In this document: one piece after another, positions 34,779-47,626 of the stretch
Layout: every line of letters starts with the position of its first letter
Numbering within the stretch: position 1 is the first letter of the stretch
Assembly: GCF_001540865.1 (NCBI RefSeq)
Contig: NC_033627.1
Coordinates: 692,432 to 756,431 of the forward strand
Source: Ananas comosus
Lineage: Eukaryota; Streptophyta; Magnoliopsida; Poales; Bromeliaceae
Length of the DNA: 64,000 nucleotides
Direction: 5' to 3'
The notes under the pieces: model-generated
What the model was told of the DNA's origin: nothing
Database searches by the model: none
The model's input: only the letters and a program-made list of their open reading frames with translations
Program-made: the position numbers and the translations under genes

Positions 34779-36921
34779 CGTGCCGAAAATTAAAAAGAAT
34801 AAAAATAAAACCACTTCTCTTCCTCACAACCACACCACGAAACAAAACAAATCTCTTACCCTTTTTAACCCATCATAACAAAAACAACCAAACCACTTCC
34901 CTATCAACTCTAATAAACAAAACCCACCATGTGAGAGTGCTCAAAAAAGTGCTTTTTTTGGCCACAAGCTTCTTCTTGTAAAAGAGAGGAGAACAATTGG
35001 GGTCTAAAGATCTAAACTGGCATTGTAAAACCCATTCATTACTACTTGAATAAGCTACAAGCCCCAGAAGATGTGGTCTAACAAGGAAAAATAGCTGTTT
35101 CCCAACGCAGAAGCAGAGCCCACAGAGTGCGGGGGCAAATGGGTCTCTACGTTAGTAAAGTATTAGCTACAAAACTGACTCCACCGCCCACTCCACTGTT
35201 CTTTTTCTGGGTTTTTTTTTTTTCCCTTTTCTTTTTAATATTCCTCTCTGTGTGAAAAGCTGTGTATAGTGTTCTTAAATGTCCCTCTTTTAACTGCTAC
35301 TGGGTTTCTTTTTTTTCCTTTTTTTGCTTTTTCCTCTGCCTTAAGATCCAGAGCTGTAACAAGGACCAAGAAATTATATTCCTTTTGAGTTGGTTCCAAC
35401 TTTGTAGATTGTGTACTCTGCAACAAAGGGAAAAGAGAGGGTTTTGATGTGAGATATGAGAGGAGAAGCATTAACAAAGGGGAGGAGACACTGAGCATCT
35501 TTGCCCCAGCAAAGGGGGAGGGGGTTGTAGGGAGACCATGGTAACAACAAGTTGATGGAATCTTATCGGGTAGGGTAAAAACTATAGTGGAACATGTGTA
35601 ATGTGTTTATAGAAAATGATCACATGGAGGAACCCAACAAAAACATTTTCCAACAAGACTTTTTGTTTATAACTGGGAATGAATAAAAAGAGAGATTTGA
35701 GGAAAAGGGAAAGGATAATTTTGTAAATGCAAGTGAAAAATAGTGAATTTGATTATTATTATTATTATTATTATTTTTGTTCCTGTAGTAGAGTTTGGGG
35801 CAAATAAATGAAACCTAAACTTATCTTTATGTAGTAATCAAAGGGAAGAAAAACTTTTTTTTTTTAAAAAAAAAAGCCACCAAAAATAGTGTCTTGAAGA
35901 ACTGATAATTAAATTGCTAACCAAAAAAGAAAAAATTGCGGATCCATCACAACAAGATGAGAAATTAGTTAATATACTAAAGGGGATAAAAAGGACCAAA
36001 AAAAGCCCAAAAGAAAACCTATGAAAGAACTCGAATCAATACATACTAGTCCACAAAGCAAATCCAAAATTAAGCGGATTTTTTTTTTATTAACAAAGAA
36101 AAAGAAAGAAAAAAAGAAAAATTAAAAGAGATAAGTATCTAACCTCAACCCAGGTGTCTTAGAACAGTGGCTTCCCCTCCCACAACCTATATAAGGCCTC
36201 ACAAAAACTGTTCTTTTTTCTTTTTTTTTTTTCCCTTCTTCTTCTTCTTCCTCTCCTATATATATGGATTTTGATACCAGTTGATATAATACCTCTATTT
36301 ATTCCACATAGAATAAAACATGGATTTAAACTCTCTCTTTATTATCTCTAATCTCCTCTTCAAACTCTCTCTCTTTAAGTAGATCTATCTCTCTCGCAAA
36401 ATGTGATTTGAGCTTCGAGTTGCTTAGATACTACCCTACCGTTGGGGGTGTCCATCTTAAAAGGAAAGAGGGGTAAAATGACGGTTATACCCCTGTTGTG
36501 TTCGTTTGCCATAAATGACTTCGTACCACGTCCACCAAAAAAAAAAAAAAGATAACGGCATTTGCAAGATGGACTGATTTTTGTTTTTTTTTTTTAAGGA
36601 TGAAAAATTTTTAGTACATTGGTACTAGAGGCTTTATCACGAAGATTAATTTTTTTTAAAAAAAATAATTATATATTTTATTTGATTGAAAGCGTGATCT
36701 GTAGTTCAATTGGAGACCCGTAATTTGAATAGTCAAGTTGAACTCGGTTTGAATACTGAGCTCGGATATCATTCAGTAACGTTAATTTGTTCTCCTCGCA
36801 ATGTTTAGATAACGAAACTTTGGTGCATTTTTTATTGGAAATTTTTAATGGTGCTTACTGTATTTACTATATCTCACTTCTATGTTGTAAAAGTCTCAAA
36901 GTAACCTCACAATGAAAATAA
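34779..36921. other. 5' UTR and promoter of the NPH3 gene, then intergenic
   Basis: No coding features. It has CT/T-rich leader-like sequence at 35190-35340 and ATT repeats near 35753-35774, A-runs at 35855-35875, and TTC repeats near 36236-36250. Confidence 0.45.
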
Positions 36922-36930
36922 TAAAAAAAA

Positions 36931-37936
36931 GGGTTAAATGCATACAGGTCCCTGCAAACATAGTCAATTGCGGAAATATCCCTGTAAAACGGAAACTCCA
37001 TAAGTTGTCCCTGCAAAAGTCCTAATTTATGCAGATATGTCCCTCTGATTAACATCTGTTAGAGAACTGTTTATTTTTTAACAGTTTTCATGTGAAATGA
37101 CTATTTTGCCCTCACAAATATATCCTTCCAAAAGCATCTTCCCATTCTCTTTCTCTTCCTCTTCCTCTTCGGGCCGCCGGAGCGGATGGCGGCGACGGCG
37201 CGGGTCGAGCTCGCCGGCGACGAAGAAGAGGGAAGAGAAAGAATGAGAGGAAGAAAAAAAGGGAAGAGGAAGAAGGAGAGGAAGAGGGAGAGGAAGAGGG
37301 AAGAGAAAGATGAAGAGGGAAAGGGTTCGTCGCCGCGCCCGCGCCTGGCTGGGTGCCGCATCTCCTCCCTCGCCGCGATCAGAAAGAAGAGGAAGAGAGA
37401 GGAAGAGGAAGAAGGAAAAAGAAATAAAGGAGAGAGGAATAAGAAAGAGGAGAGGGAGATTGGATCGCTGGCCGCCCGCGCGTCTGGATCTTCTCCTCCG
37501 CCTCAAGCCGGATAACGAAGAGGGAAGAGAAGAAGGAGAAGAAAATGGAGAGAAAGGGAAGAGGGAGAGGAAAGAAGGGGAAAGAAAGATGAGAGGGTTC
37601 GCACGTCGCCCGGCCGTCGTCGCGCGCCGCCGCGGAGCCCGCCGCTGCCGAGAATTTTTGCCAGCCGGGCCCATCGCCGCGACGAAGAAGAGGGAAGAAG
37701 GAAAGGGGGAAGAAGAAGAAGGGTAGAATCGTAAATTTACATTATAATTAAGCCATAGATTAAGTACTTAACCGTGGTTAAACAGAAAATTTCTAACAGT
37801 CCTTAATCGGCAGGGACATATCTGCATAACTGTTAGACTTTTGCAGGAATAAACTTATGGACGTTTCCGTTTATGGCAGGGATATATTTCCGTAATCTGA
37901 CTATGTTTGGCAGGGACCTGTAATGCATTTTAACCC
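36931..37936. mobile_element. MULE-like long-TIR element with purine-rich interior
   Basis: It starts GGGTTAAATGCATACAGGTC and its right end, reverse complemented, starts GGGTTAAAATGCATTACAGG. The inverted arms are about 140 bp. Nine-base flanks TAAAAAAAA (36922..36930) and TAAAATAAA (37937..37945) match at 8 of 9, fitting a Mutator-type duplication. The interior (37140-37730) is very GC- and purine-rich, of GAAGAGGGA-type repeats with GCC-rich pieces. It translates only to low-complexity protein, so I call no gene. Confidence 0.8.
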
Positions 37937-37945
37937 TAAAATAAA

Positions 37946-40900
37946 AAACATAACATGACCTCTTGTAAGTCAAAAAGATTCGCTACTTAGAAAAATTCTA
38001 CGTACATTCAGATCATTTTGATTTTTTTTGGGAGTAGCTTTAGCTCAAACCATTTGTATAAATCTTTTGTATTCTCTTCACACCTACTGAGTGTGTTCCT
38101 CTTGTTTTCATCTCTCAAAACTCTCTTTCACTCTACAAACTTTTCACGATCAATGGAATCTTACAAGAGCTAACTAACCACATACCTTTCAAATAAGTTC
38201 TGGTTCCGCAACTCAAAAAAGAAACCTTTTAACTCAAACTCAACCCCCCACTATTGCACCATATGTTATCACTCGACCATATTTGACTAACTAGACAAGT
38301 TTTTCTATTTCCACTGGTTGGTCTAATTAAATTAAGTGCGCAAACAAATTATTTTTTGTATATCCACTGACCAATCCCTAAACTAACATTTTGGGACAAC
38401 ATAACTAATAGAGGCCACAAATACATTATTTATTGGATACAATCATTCCGATCGACATTTAGCTTAATTAGAATGCAATTTAAAATGAGCAATTAAGACT
38501 TAAGCCCGAATCGAATCGACAAGGAGATGGTGACATATGGGTACATCAATTAATCACAACTTAGAAATTAATCGATCTATTGACCATTTTAAAAGTGGTG
38601 CTGATTGATGATGACTTGAATAACTATCCTCAGGTGCCGAGAAATTAGAATTACAGTGCTTTTTTTATCCCCTGGGTCTACAATATGGTCCTTTTCACTT
38701 ATTCTAATGGGGCCCTAACTTAAATTTCATTGGATTGGTATTATACATAGTGAACACCTCAAATGGATAAGGTGGAGAATAGTGCTCACCTAGGATATAA
38801 GTTTATCCATTCATGGATAAGTCTACATAAGTTGGAACTGAGTTTGAAAGGTGGAAGTAAGGATAATTGGCTAAAACTTTTTCAAAAATACTGTTGGAAT
38901 AAAATTTTTGTTTAGCAGATGCTTGATTTTTTTTTTTTACTTTTCAAAGGATTTGAACTCAAAAAAAAAAAAAAAAGTGAATTTTTGGGCATAGACCTTT
39001 TGCCTATATCTTTGTTTTTGTTATAGCTTAGAGTATTTGACTTTGAATATTAATACAAATTTAGAGCAGGAATTTAAGAACATCATGCTATCCACATGGA
39101 AGCTACTTTAATTGAGTGTACCTACTCAGGTTACTTTCAATTAAAGTGATCGATTGAATCAATAATGGTCTCTTCTTGTACTAAACAATTTTCTTTTTAA
39201 CTGGCCGGCTAAGAATGGTATAGATTGGGAATTTTTCTCAATTTTCTTATGTGACAACACTAATTAAGGGTGGATGATTAGATTCCTTAAAAGAAAATGT
39301 ATCAAACTGCTTTAATATCACTTTGTTCAATTTCAATTTATTAAATTTTTAGTACATAATCCAAGGCGAGCCAAATTGCTAACGAAATTGAGCTAAATCA
39401 AGCAAAATGGAAATGAATTAGTGTTCATACATGCCTGAGCTTTCGAAAATTTGTAATTTGATCTTCACTTAACCAAATTATTTTCTATGCTTATCATCTT
39501 GCTATATATGTACGTTTTCCAATAAAAAAAAGAACTCAATATCTATTGCAATGTGGAATTGTGGATGTAACTTTGGTTGAAGATTCTCACATAAGCATGG
39601 AAAAAGAGTTTCTAAATCAAATTACAATTCGCTGAAAGTTCAGAATATGTCGATACATTGTACCCAAATTTTAACTCTCTCTACGAGCTAAGAATAATTA
39701 GCTTCTCGCGATAGGCCGGTGAGCCAAAAAATTCTCATTAATTAGATGCGATGCCCTCTAATGTACAATCCAATCACCTAATTAAAAGAATCATAAACTA
39801 ATCCCCTTTACTATATTAACATACATATATATAGTATTTCTCCCTATCTTACTCTCCACTCTTCCCCATAATGGTGCTTCCTTTCTAGCTCATTTTGGAC
39901 ACTGTGAACCTCTTAACACATGGTGCTGACTCCTCACCTTGTGATGAGGAATCTCCTCAATGCATATGTTTAAAAGCATGCGTAGTACTACAACCTTTTC
40001 TAATGTTTACTTTTGTAAATTAACCCCACCTAGCTCCTTTTTTTTTAACAAATCAAATTTCATTGGTTCAAAGTACATGAAAGATATTATACCTTGCAGA
40101 AATGTAGGAATCTTGCATTTAATAGCTTTCGAGGTTGAGATTTGACCTAGAACACCAAATCTATGCTTGGTTCCAGTTTAATTTTATAGAATTTTAAGTA
40201 TTTTGTCGTGAGTTGATCAGTGAACTCGAAGATTTTGTTCAGCAGCCCAAATTAGTAGCAAATGATACAACAAATGTAAGCTGTATACGTAGTAAGGTTC
40301 CACTTTACCATCATATGATTCTGTATTGCCATATGGCCGGCTATCATCAGAGGCTTGCACATTATATATGCTGTGAAAATAATAATACATGACAAGTAAT
40401 CATGGCGTATCGTTCGCGACTCTTTAAAAGCGTTGCAAATAGATTTAATTACTTAATCTTTCCATTTCTTCTAAGTGCAGTGGAACGAGGCTACGCTGCA
40501 TTGCACTTTTTTCTTGTTTTGGTCTAACCTATAAAAAGCTCATGATCAAAAGTACTTACATAGGCACATTGGAATCAAAGTGTGCCATTTTCAACTCTCA
40601 CTGCTGAGCAATGGCAACAAGTCGGTAACGAGTGTTGAAACACTTCCTGTAATAATCTAGCTAATTGAACCCTAGCTGCAAAAAGCCAATAATTAAGCAT
40701 GGGTACATCATATATAATATATATGGTAAGTGCCCCTCTCCATGTCCATGTCCATGTCCATCCCCATCATGTGCCACTTTTGCAACAACAAGCCATGTCT
40801 CCTACATTCACCAAAAGAACAAGCCAAGGTCCCCCACTGTGCCTCCACACACCTCTCCTTCTCCCATTCTCCTTTTCCATCAAGATTTTACCCCAGAAAA

Positions 40901-43900
40901 CAGCTTGAGCTTATCCCCATTCACAAGTCAATTTGGGGATTTTGGCTTCCACCCTTTGTCTGCATGCAGTGGTTTGGGGCCTCCATCTTTGGCCTGGAGC
41001 TTCTTGGCACTGAATCTTCTAGGGCATAATAGATGCGGGTTGCACTCAACAACAGAGTGTCTACTGCTCCCCAGTCCACTCATGAGATATGAATGGGTCA
41101 TCTACCTCCCACGTACGTCTCCCACCCAAACAAGCCCAGCAGATATATGAACTCCCCCTTCAAAAAAGATGTTCTGAAGTTAACACTTGCCTCAAAACTA
41201 GTCTTCTAATACAGCTGAGTTCCGTGGCGTGAATGATGAAAGAGATCCAAAATCACAACGCAGATAAAGCACGTGGGTTGTGACGATAATAGACCAATTT
41301 ATGCTGTTGACAGAATAAATGCATTGAATATAGTCAAAACTGGCGATCACTAGTAATTAATAAGCCATTAATAAATAATAGCACTATATATACAACTCTT
41401 TTCAGCCTTAGGTAATGGGAGACATGAAATAATGGAGACAATATTTGGAACAATTAATATCGAAACAAAAGGAGATGCTATTGGAGAGAACACAAGAGGC
41501 CAAATCTCCACATGAACACATTGAGCCCCTCCCCAAGGATGCTTTTGCTTCATCCCCAGTGGAATATAGTAACTGTAGATTTAAGTCAGCATGGGAGTCA
41601 GCATCTGAGTACTCCAAAAGAACATCTGAATTTGGACAGATAATCTATTGCTGTGCATGTATAGATAGATTTGGTCCACTTGGATCCTAAATTGTATTGT
41701 ATGAGGAGGGACCAATCATGCAGAGAGGGCATTTCTTTTCTTTTCTTTTCTTTTCTTTTTGGGGGAAAAAAAAAAGAAGGGGGATGAATTAGGGCAACAG
41801 GGTGAGTATAAGATATTTGATTGGTAACTGGAAATTGGTTTTGTGGGCCCAAGCGTAAGCATGGCACAGAAAGCAAAGCTGGCAAAATGCAATGTTAGAT
41901 TATGCAAGAAAGAGTAGGTGAATCTATGAGAAACCAAAAAAAATAAAAAGGAATATATAATGATATGCATTACTTGATCTTTGCAACCTCACTGGGGCTT
42001 GGATCTGAATGCCATTCATGGACTCATTAAGAAGCCAAAATTAGATGTAATTAGTGACATTAAGCTTGAATTAACACTATTTGATGATTAGAATTTTCTG
42101 AGAAAAATGTAACTATATAGTGTTTGTTGGTTCTATTTAATTAGAGATTGCATAGGAAACATATGAAGTATGTATTTTAAAGATGAAGATGACTCCACAG
42201 GTTTTCAAAATATTCTCTAATTTTCTATTGTTTTCTTGGATACAACATCACATGACATACTCATTCAAGCAACCTTATTCATCATTCAGCTATAATCGAA
42301 AGGCAAGCATACATGTACAGCACACATGCATATCTCTGTAATTGCACAACTAGAGATCTTATAGTTCCCAACCCAGAAATGCAAGTGAAACACATTAAGA
42401 AAAAAAAAGAACTGATCCTTCGCTTTTCTAACTGACATCTCTATCAAATTTTAATTATTTTGATTTGGTCGAGTTATTTTCACAAATTGAATTAAGAAAT
42501 TGTTAGCATTTACATTTTTGCTATCTATCTACCAATAATAATAGTTGATGAAATCTGAAGCTATTATCATCAGTTGAATAAGTACTCAGAACTGAACAAA
42601 ATCTCTAATTGGGATGATGGATCACAAGTTTTGAGAGTCGCCAATCAAAATAATAATAGTTAAGGGGTCTATTTCAAAAGATGTATAATCGAGGGGTCAA
42701 AGAAAAAAAAAAAGAAAAACTGCAGCTGTTTTCAGTTAGGTTATTTTCCAACTAACTTTACCTGCCCATAGTTAAGTGTATTCAAAATGGACTTAAGCAT
42801 ATAATCAATTCCACTGCACATAGGATGCCATTAGGTTAGTAAAGCACTGCAGGATTGTGGACAATAATCTAAACAAATTAATTATAGTGCCATAATAATA
42901 ATGGATGCAAGGATTGGAGGATTAGTTGACACCATGTGCCACAGGGGATTAATTAAATGGTAATGTGTTCCCCCTAACAAGGATTAAATGAAAATACGCC
43001 GTAACGCGTGTCTCGCGGCATGTGGAGGGCGGCTTAAGCGAAAAGCGCTTTTGGGACTCGCATGCTGCATGCATCCTTCATCTTCTTACATATTTTTCGG
43101 GCATAGAACAGCGCCTACGATGTGAAAAACACGACTCTCTTATAGTGAGTTAATATAGTATTTTTATGTTATTATTTCAGTAAGCATATCTAAATTCCGA
43201 TTAGATACAATATCTGTATTCATCAGACAAATAGATCAGGTCATTAAAGGACCCAATCTATTTAGACTAAAACCAAGTAGGTGATTGATTCTACAGGGAA
43301 AAGTCTGAACTAACTAGCACCTGATCCTCTCCTCTGATTCTCTCTCGCTATCGAGTTATTAATGATCAATGCAGTTGAATTGATTTAGCTTCTAATCGGG
43401 AGAAGAGTTAACCCAAATAATTATCACTAGTGAAAGTCTCTGATTAATGCATGTACATGATAATATTTTGCTGTACTTAATTTCTATCAGGCCAATAATC
43501 ATTAGTGATTAAGCTGGAGATTTGCGACTCGTAGATTCATAGATAAATTGAATTTTGTCAATTTGGATCTTTAATTCCAAGTGTATAGTTTTTGGATTTT
43601 AAAGATAAATGAAATTCGATTTTTCACAGTCAACTCGTTATCTACAAAAAGCACACAAAGTATCCCAAGATTACAGCGATTCGATTTTTTAAAAATAAAA
43701 AATTTTGAATTTTACATTTGAATCTACTTTGTATTTTCCTCGAGATTATGATCCGAGTAGCCGAACCAGAAACTATTAGGCCAATATTGGGCCGGGTTTT
43801 ATGTGTAGATGAAGGATGGTGTCGAAATCATGTTAGGCCCACCCCGACCCATCAACGAATTTCTGAAACAAGCTTTTTAGTTTTGTTGGGGCCAAAATTG
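37946..43900. other. Long intergenic region, no gene supported
   Basis: AT-rich throughout. Local features: a (CCATGT)n tract at 40738-40762, a (TTTTC)n pentanucleotide at about 41728-41760, a minus-strand frame at 41408..41617 with no family match, and a short GC island near 43000-43080. I find no conserved microRNA or tRNA by eye. Confidence 0.5.
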
Positions 43901-44373
43901 GCCTTCGCTGGACAAATATCGAGGAGCTCATTATATATATCTTATAAGAATGATTTCGATGTCCATTCATTTGTACTTAATTTATTACTACCTGCATCAA
44001 TCCATATTTTCCCCATCTGTAAGTGATTACTGAAATTTTGGTTTAGTCCATCATCTATAAGTGATTATTGAAAATTTGGTTTGCTTGGTGAGATTGAAGG
44101 ATGAAGGCATCTTATTGAAATGGCAGGATGATAACATCCGACCCCATTTTAACATCTTCTGGAGTTCCCTATAAAACTTTTGTTTCCCTGTATTGTCTAA
44201 GTTACATCGTTCCCTAAGTTTTGTTTCCGCGTATTGAAAAGTTTGACCAAAAAATTCATAAATTTTGATTTTGAAGAAGTTCAAAAAAATTGATAAGTGT
44301 AGCAGTATCCAGTATTTATTCAAATTCTCATAATCGAAAAGCAAGAAGTAGACAGCGACTAACATTTATAGAA

Positions 44374-44727
44374 GGAAAAACTTTAAATATCATCCCTATG
44401 ATTTCATACTTTCTTATTTTAGTACTATATGGTTTAAAGTATATCAATTTAGTGTCATGTGATTTTATTTTTATCTTTTTTTATCAATTTCACAATTTTT
44501 TTCGTTAAATCAGTGACAAAGTTAAAGCTAAAGATACTAAAGTAAATATTCGATAAAGTTAGATGGAGTAAATAAAGTTTTTTTGTATATAATTTAACGA
44601 AATATTATCAAAGAAGTTAACGAAAAGATAAAAATAAAATCACATGACACTAACTTGATACACTTTAAACATAGAGTATTAAAGTGAGAAAGAGTGAAAC
44701 CACAAGAGTGGTATCTGAAGTTTACCC
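44374..44727. mobile_element. Palindromic MITE, CTGTGGTTT family, with 9-bp TSD
   Basis: Starts GGAAAAACTTTAAATATC, ends CTGAAGTTTACCC. A perfect 9-bp repeat TTTATAGAA flanks it (44365..44373 and 44728..44736). The matching place in the right palindrome arm, near 53416-53437, has only one copy of the site (TTCTATGAA on the plus strand), so the insertion followed the duplication. Confidence 0.9.
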
Positions 44728-45105
44728 TTTATAGAACTCAGGCAAATATATATATTAAAAAAAAGTTAACAATTAAAAAATTCATAAATTTTGATTCAAT
44801 AATTATTAAATTATATTTAACTCAAACATCTAGCCTGAGTTAATGGTCTAAATCAATTTTACGTATGATAATAAAATTAATTTTTTAAATAATAAAAAAT
44901 TTAAAAATTATTTTCTCAACTGAATTAGTATTTTGAATGAATGCAAAATGCAGTTTTTTAGATAAAATATGTCGATTATTTTGGAAAGACAAAACTATAA
45001 CAAGTAAAAGAGTTTTTCAGATCAAATCTAAACCTGATTGGTACTTTCAACAATTTCATACCTTATAGGAGCTGTCGGGACTATAAATATAACTAATTAA
45101 TCTAA

Positions 45106-45506
45106 GGGAAAACTTCAAATAACCCCTTATGGTTTCACTCTTTTTCACTTTAGTACCCTGTGGTTTAAACTATATCAAGTTAGTACTGTATGGTTTTGCA
45201 CTTTCTCACTTTAGTACCATATGGTTTAAAGTGTATCAAGTTAGTACCCTGTGATTTTGCATTTTCTCACTTTAGTACTCCGTGGTTTAAAAACCATATA
45301 GTACTAACTTGATACAAAAATAAAACCACAGGATACTAATATGATACAAAAATAAAACCATATAGTACTAACTTGATACACTTTAAACCACATAGTACTA
45401 AAGTGAGAAAGTACAAAACCATATGTACTAACTTTATACACTTTAAACCATAGGGTACTAAAATGAAAAAGTGCAAAACCAGAGGGAGGTTTTTTGAAGT
45501 TTTCCC
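45106..45506. mobile_element. Palindromic MITE, CTGTGGTTT family, enlarged, with 9-bp TSD
   Basis: Starts GGGAAAACTTCAAATAACC and ends with the inverse. A perfect 9-bp repeat TTAATCTAA flanks it (45097..45105 and 45507..45515). The right arm at about 52590-52606 has a single copy of that site. The element is about 45 bp longer than its relatives because the unit TAGTACCxTGTGGTTT is repeated in tandem within each arm. Confidence 0.92.
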
Positions 45507-45540
45507 TTAATCTAAATATGTAAGCAGATGTAGATTATAA

Positions 45541-45983
45541 CTAGTTTTTGACTCGTGCGATGCACGGCTAATATAATAATATAAAATAACAAAAGTTATT
45601 ATGTAATGATAAGAGAAAAATATTCTAATTAATATTATATTTTTTAACAAATAAAGAAATATACTATTAATCTTAATTATAGTAGTGATATCCTAAAAAG
45701 TCGATAGTTATTTGACCCGCGCGATGCACGACTAATATAATAATATAGAATAATAAAAGTATTTTGTGTTGATAAAAGAAAAATATTCTAATTAAGACTT
45801 TACAGTCGGAAATGATTTGATCCAGTGTTCTAATTCTAAGATTTGTGTTTTGTAGCTTGATTAGGTTTTTTTTATGTTAATTTTGGTGCTAGTTGGATTT
45901 TTTTGGATTGTTAATATATGCAGCTTTACACCTAGGGTTCACCAAGGTTCTATTTTAGTAAATAGTAAATAGAATAGAATAGA
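45541..45983 (-). mobile_element. Non-autonomous Helitron of 443 bp
   Basis: Read on the minus strand it starts TCTATTCTATTCTATTTAC and ends with a GC-rich hairpin (CCGTGCATCGCACG), a short AT stretch and CTAG at 45541..45544. It lies between A (45540) and T (45984), the Helitron target. There is no target duplication. A second hairpin-like terminus (GTGCATCGCGCGGGTC) at about 45712-45732 suggests an internal tandem of the 3' end. The right palindrome arm near 52553-52575 reads straight across this place, giving an empty site. Confidence 0.75.
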
Positions 45984-46241
45984 TAGTAACAATATATTAT
46001 TAGAGTAGTTTAGGAAAAATGTAAAGGATGTAAAACAAATCTAGGCCAGAGTCTAGTCTAGACATTAAATTAAATCTTTAGACTGAAAACTGAAAATAAA
46101 TCTTAAAGTTTAAATTTTAAACTTTAAATAAATCTTGATCATAGTGCTTTTAGACAAAACAATTTGTGATCATTATAAAAATAAAATTATAATAATATTT
46201 TAATGATAAAATAGATCTTACACTTTAATATATTAGAGTAA

Positions 46242-46243
<2 letters not shown>

Positions 46244-46283
<40 letters not shown>
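46244..46283. repeat. (TA)n microsatellite
   Basis: About 40 bases of pure TA dinucleotide just before the F-box pseudogene. Confidence 0.95.
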
Positions 46284-46285
<2 letters not shown>

Positions 46286-46391
46286 TTTTCTTATTCTGAT
46301 TTGTTGTTATGTTATGTTATTATTATTATTCTTATTATTTATATTTATATTTATATTTATATTATTTTGGGTGGTTCAGAGAGAAGAGACG

Positions 46392-47626
46392 ATGGACGAT
46401 GATGCCCTAGCGAGAGTCGCTGGAAAGCGGCGGAGAGAGGAGGCATCATCAGAGAGCGGAAGGATGATCCCCCCGACAATGTTGTCTATTAGACTATTAC
46501 GGCATCCTCCCGCGGCTGTCCTTCAAGACGCTCTCAAGATTTACCGGCGTCTGCAAGGACTACTGGCACGCCTTCATCGCAGGGAAGTCGTGCGAGCCCT
46601 CGTCGACGCCGTCGTCGTCGTCCTTGGCCTTGGCCTTTGCAAGCGAGCAGTCGCGCCACCCGTCTGCGGCCTCCGTCGCTTTCGTCACGCTCTCCGCTTC
46701 CGGCGGGCTCCAGTTCCTCCCCCTGCTGCCCCCGTTGTCGTCCCCGACCCGTCCCTCTCCTTCATCCCCTTACTGCAGCAATGTAGGCGTAAAAGGATCG
46801 CCGCCTCCACCGGCGGCCTTCTCTGCCTCCACCTCACGCGCGCGGCAACGAGGACCTCCTCTACTACGTCGTCAACCCCGCTACGAAGCAGGGCCAGCTC
46901 GTTCCCCACAGCGGGAACCGCTGCTACTCGGTCGGGCTGGCCTTCGACCTCTCCAACTCGCCGGACCGGTACCGCCTTGTTGGCCCGCATGGACGAGACC
47001 CCCGTGCGGCCCACAGTGGCCAGCGGATTACTGTGAATTATCGATTCGACGTCTTCTCTTCGGAGACCGGCAGATGGGTCAAGTCGAGACAACGGGTCCG
47101 ACTACGCCGCGCGTTTTCCCTTGCAATGAAGCCAGTGTATGCCCAAGGGGTCGTGTACTGCCGCTGTCACCGCTCTCTCCTCTGGTACGACCCTGTACGG
47201 GACCGCGCCGGCGCCTTCGCGCTGCGGAAGAAGCGCCAGGGGGCGCTGCCGAAGAAGCGCCAGGGGACGCTGCCGTTCCTTGACGATATCGGCATGCACG
47301 AGGGGAGTCAGCTATCATGCACCCGATTAGGGGAGGAGGCGCTAGAGCTCTGGCTCCGTGCCCTGCCGTGCGGGCCGTGGCAGAAGGTGCACGAGAAGAG
47401 TTGGGGCGAGATGATCCCAGCAAATGCCGACACTTTTGGGCTTTGCAACACAGCAACATCGTGCCCTGCGTCACTGCAGGTGTGGAGGGGGGGGGGGGGT
47501 TTAAGTCCATGGTTGTGGCCACTTTGCTTCGGACGAGAAGAGAAGAAGCTCTACCTGGGAGTGAACGCAACGGAAGCAAGGTCTGATGCGAGGGTACTGT
47601 GCTACGCGCTCCCTTGGTCTCGTTAA
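46392..47626 (+). pseudogene. FBA-type F-box protein pseudogene
   Basis: The start MDDDALARVAGKRRREEASS is in one frame, PPDNVVY in a second, and the F-box helix ILPRLSFKTLSRFTGVCKDY in a third (46504 on). The ASTGGLLCLHLTRA block returns to the first frame. From about 46845, GNEDLLYYVVNPATKQGQLV to the end at 47626 is in the second. The F-box-associated part RFDVFSSETGRWVKSRQRVR, then PVYAQGVVYCRCHRSLLWYD, is clear. F-box proteins of this kind select substrates for SCF E3 ligases. At least four frame changes are needed, one near a run of 14 G at about 47490-47503. A 24-bp tandem repeat encodes KKRQG-type units near 47228-47275. It is probably not functional, unless several errors are sequencing faults. 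Confidence 0.75.

Noticed and set aside
37078..37726. Long frames in both directions in the purine-rich block
   Set aside because: Low-complexity output of a polypurine repeat within a transposon; no protein family.
41408..41617. 70-codon minus-strand frame beginning MEYSDADSHADLNLQL
   Set aside because: Looks protein-like for 40 residues but has no splice partners or family match.
43718..44365. Frames at 43718..44026 and 44051..44365, with mirror images near 53518-54152
   Set aside because: They repeat because of the palindrome, not through coding constraint; no domain is recognisable.
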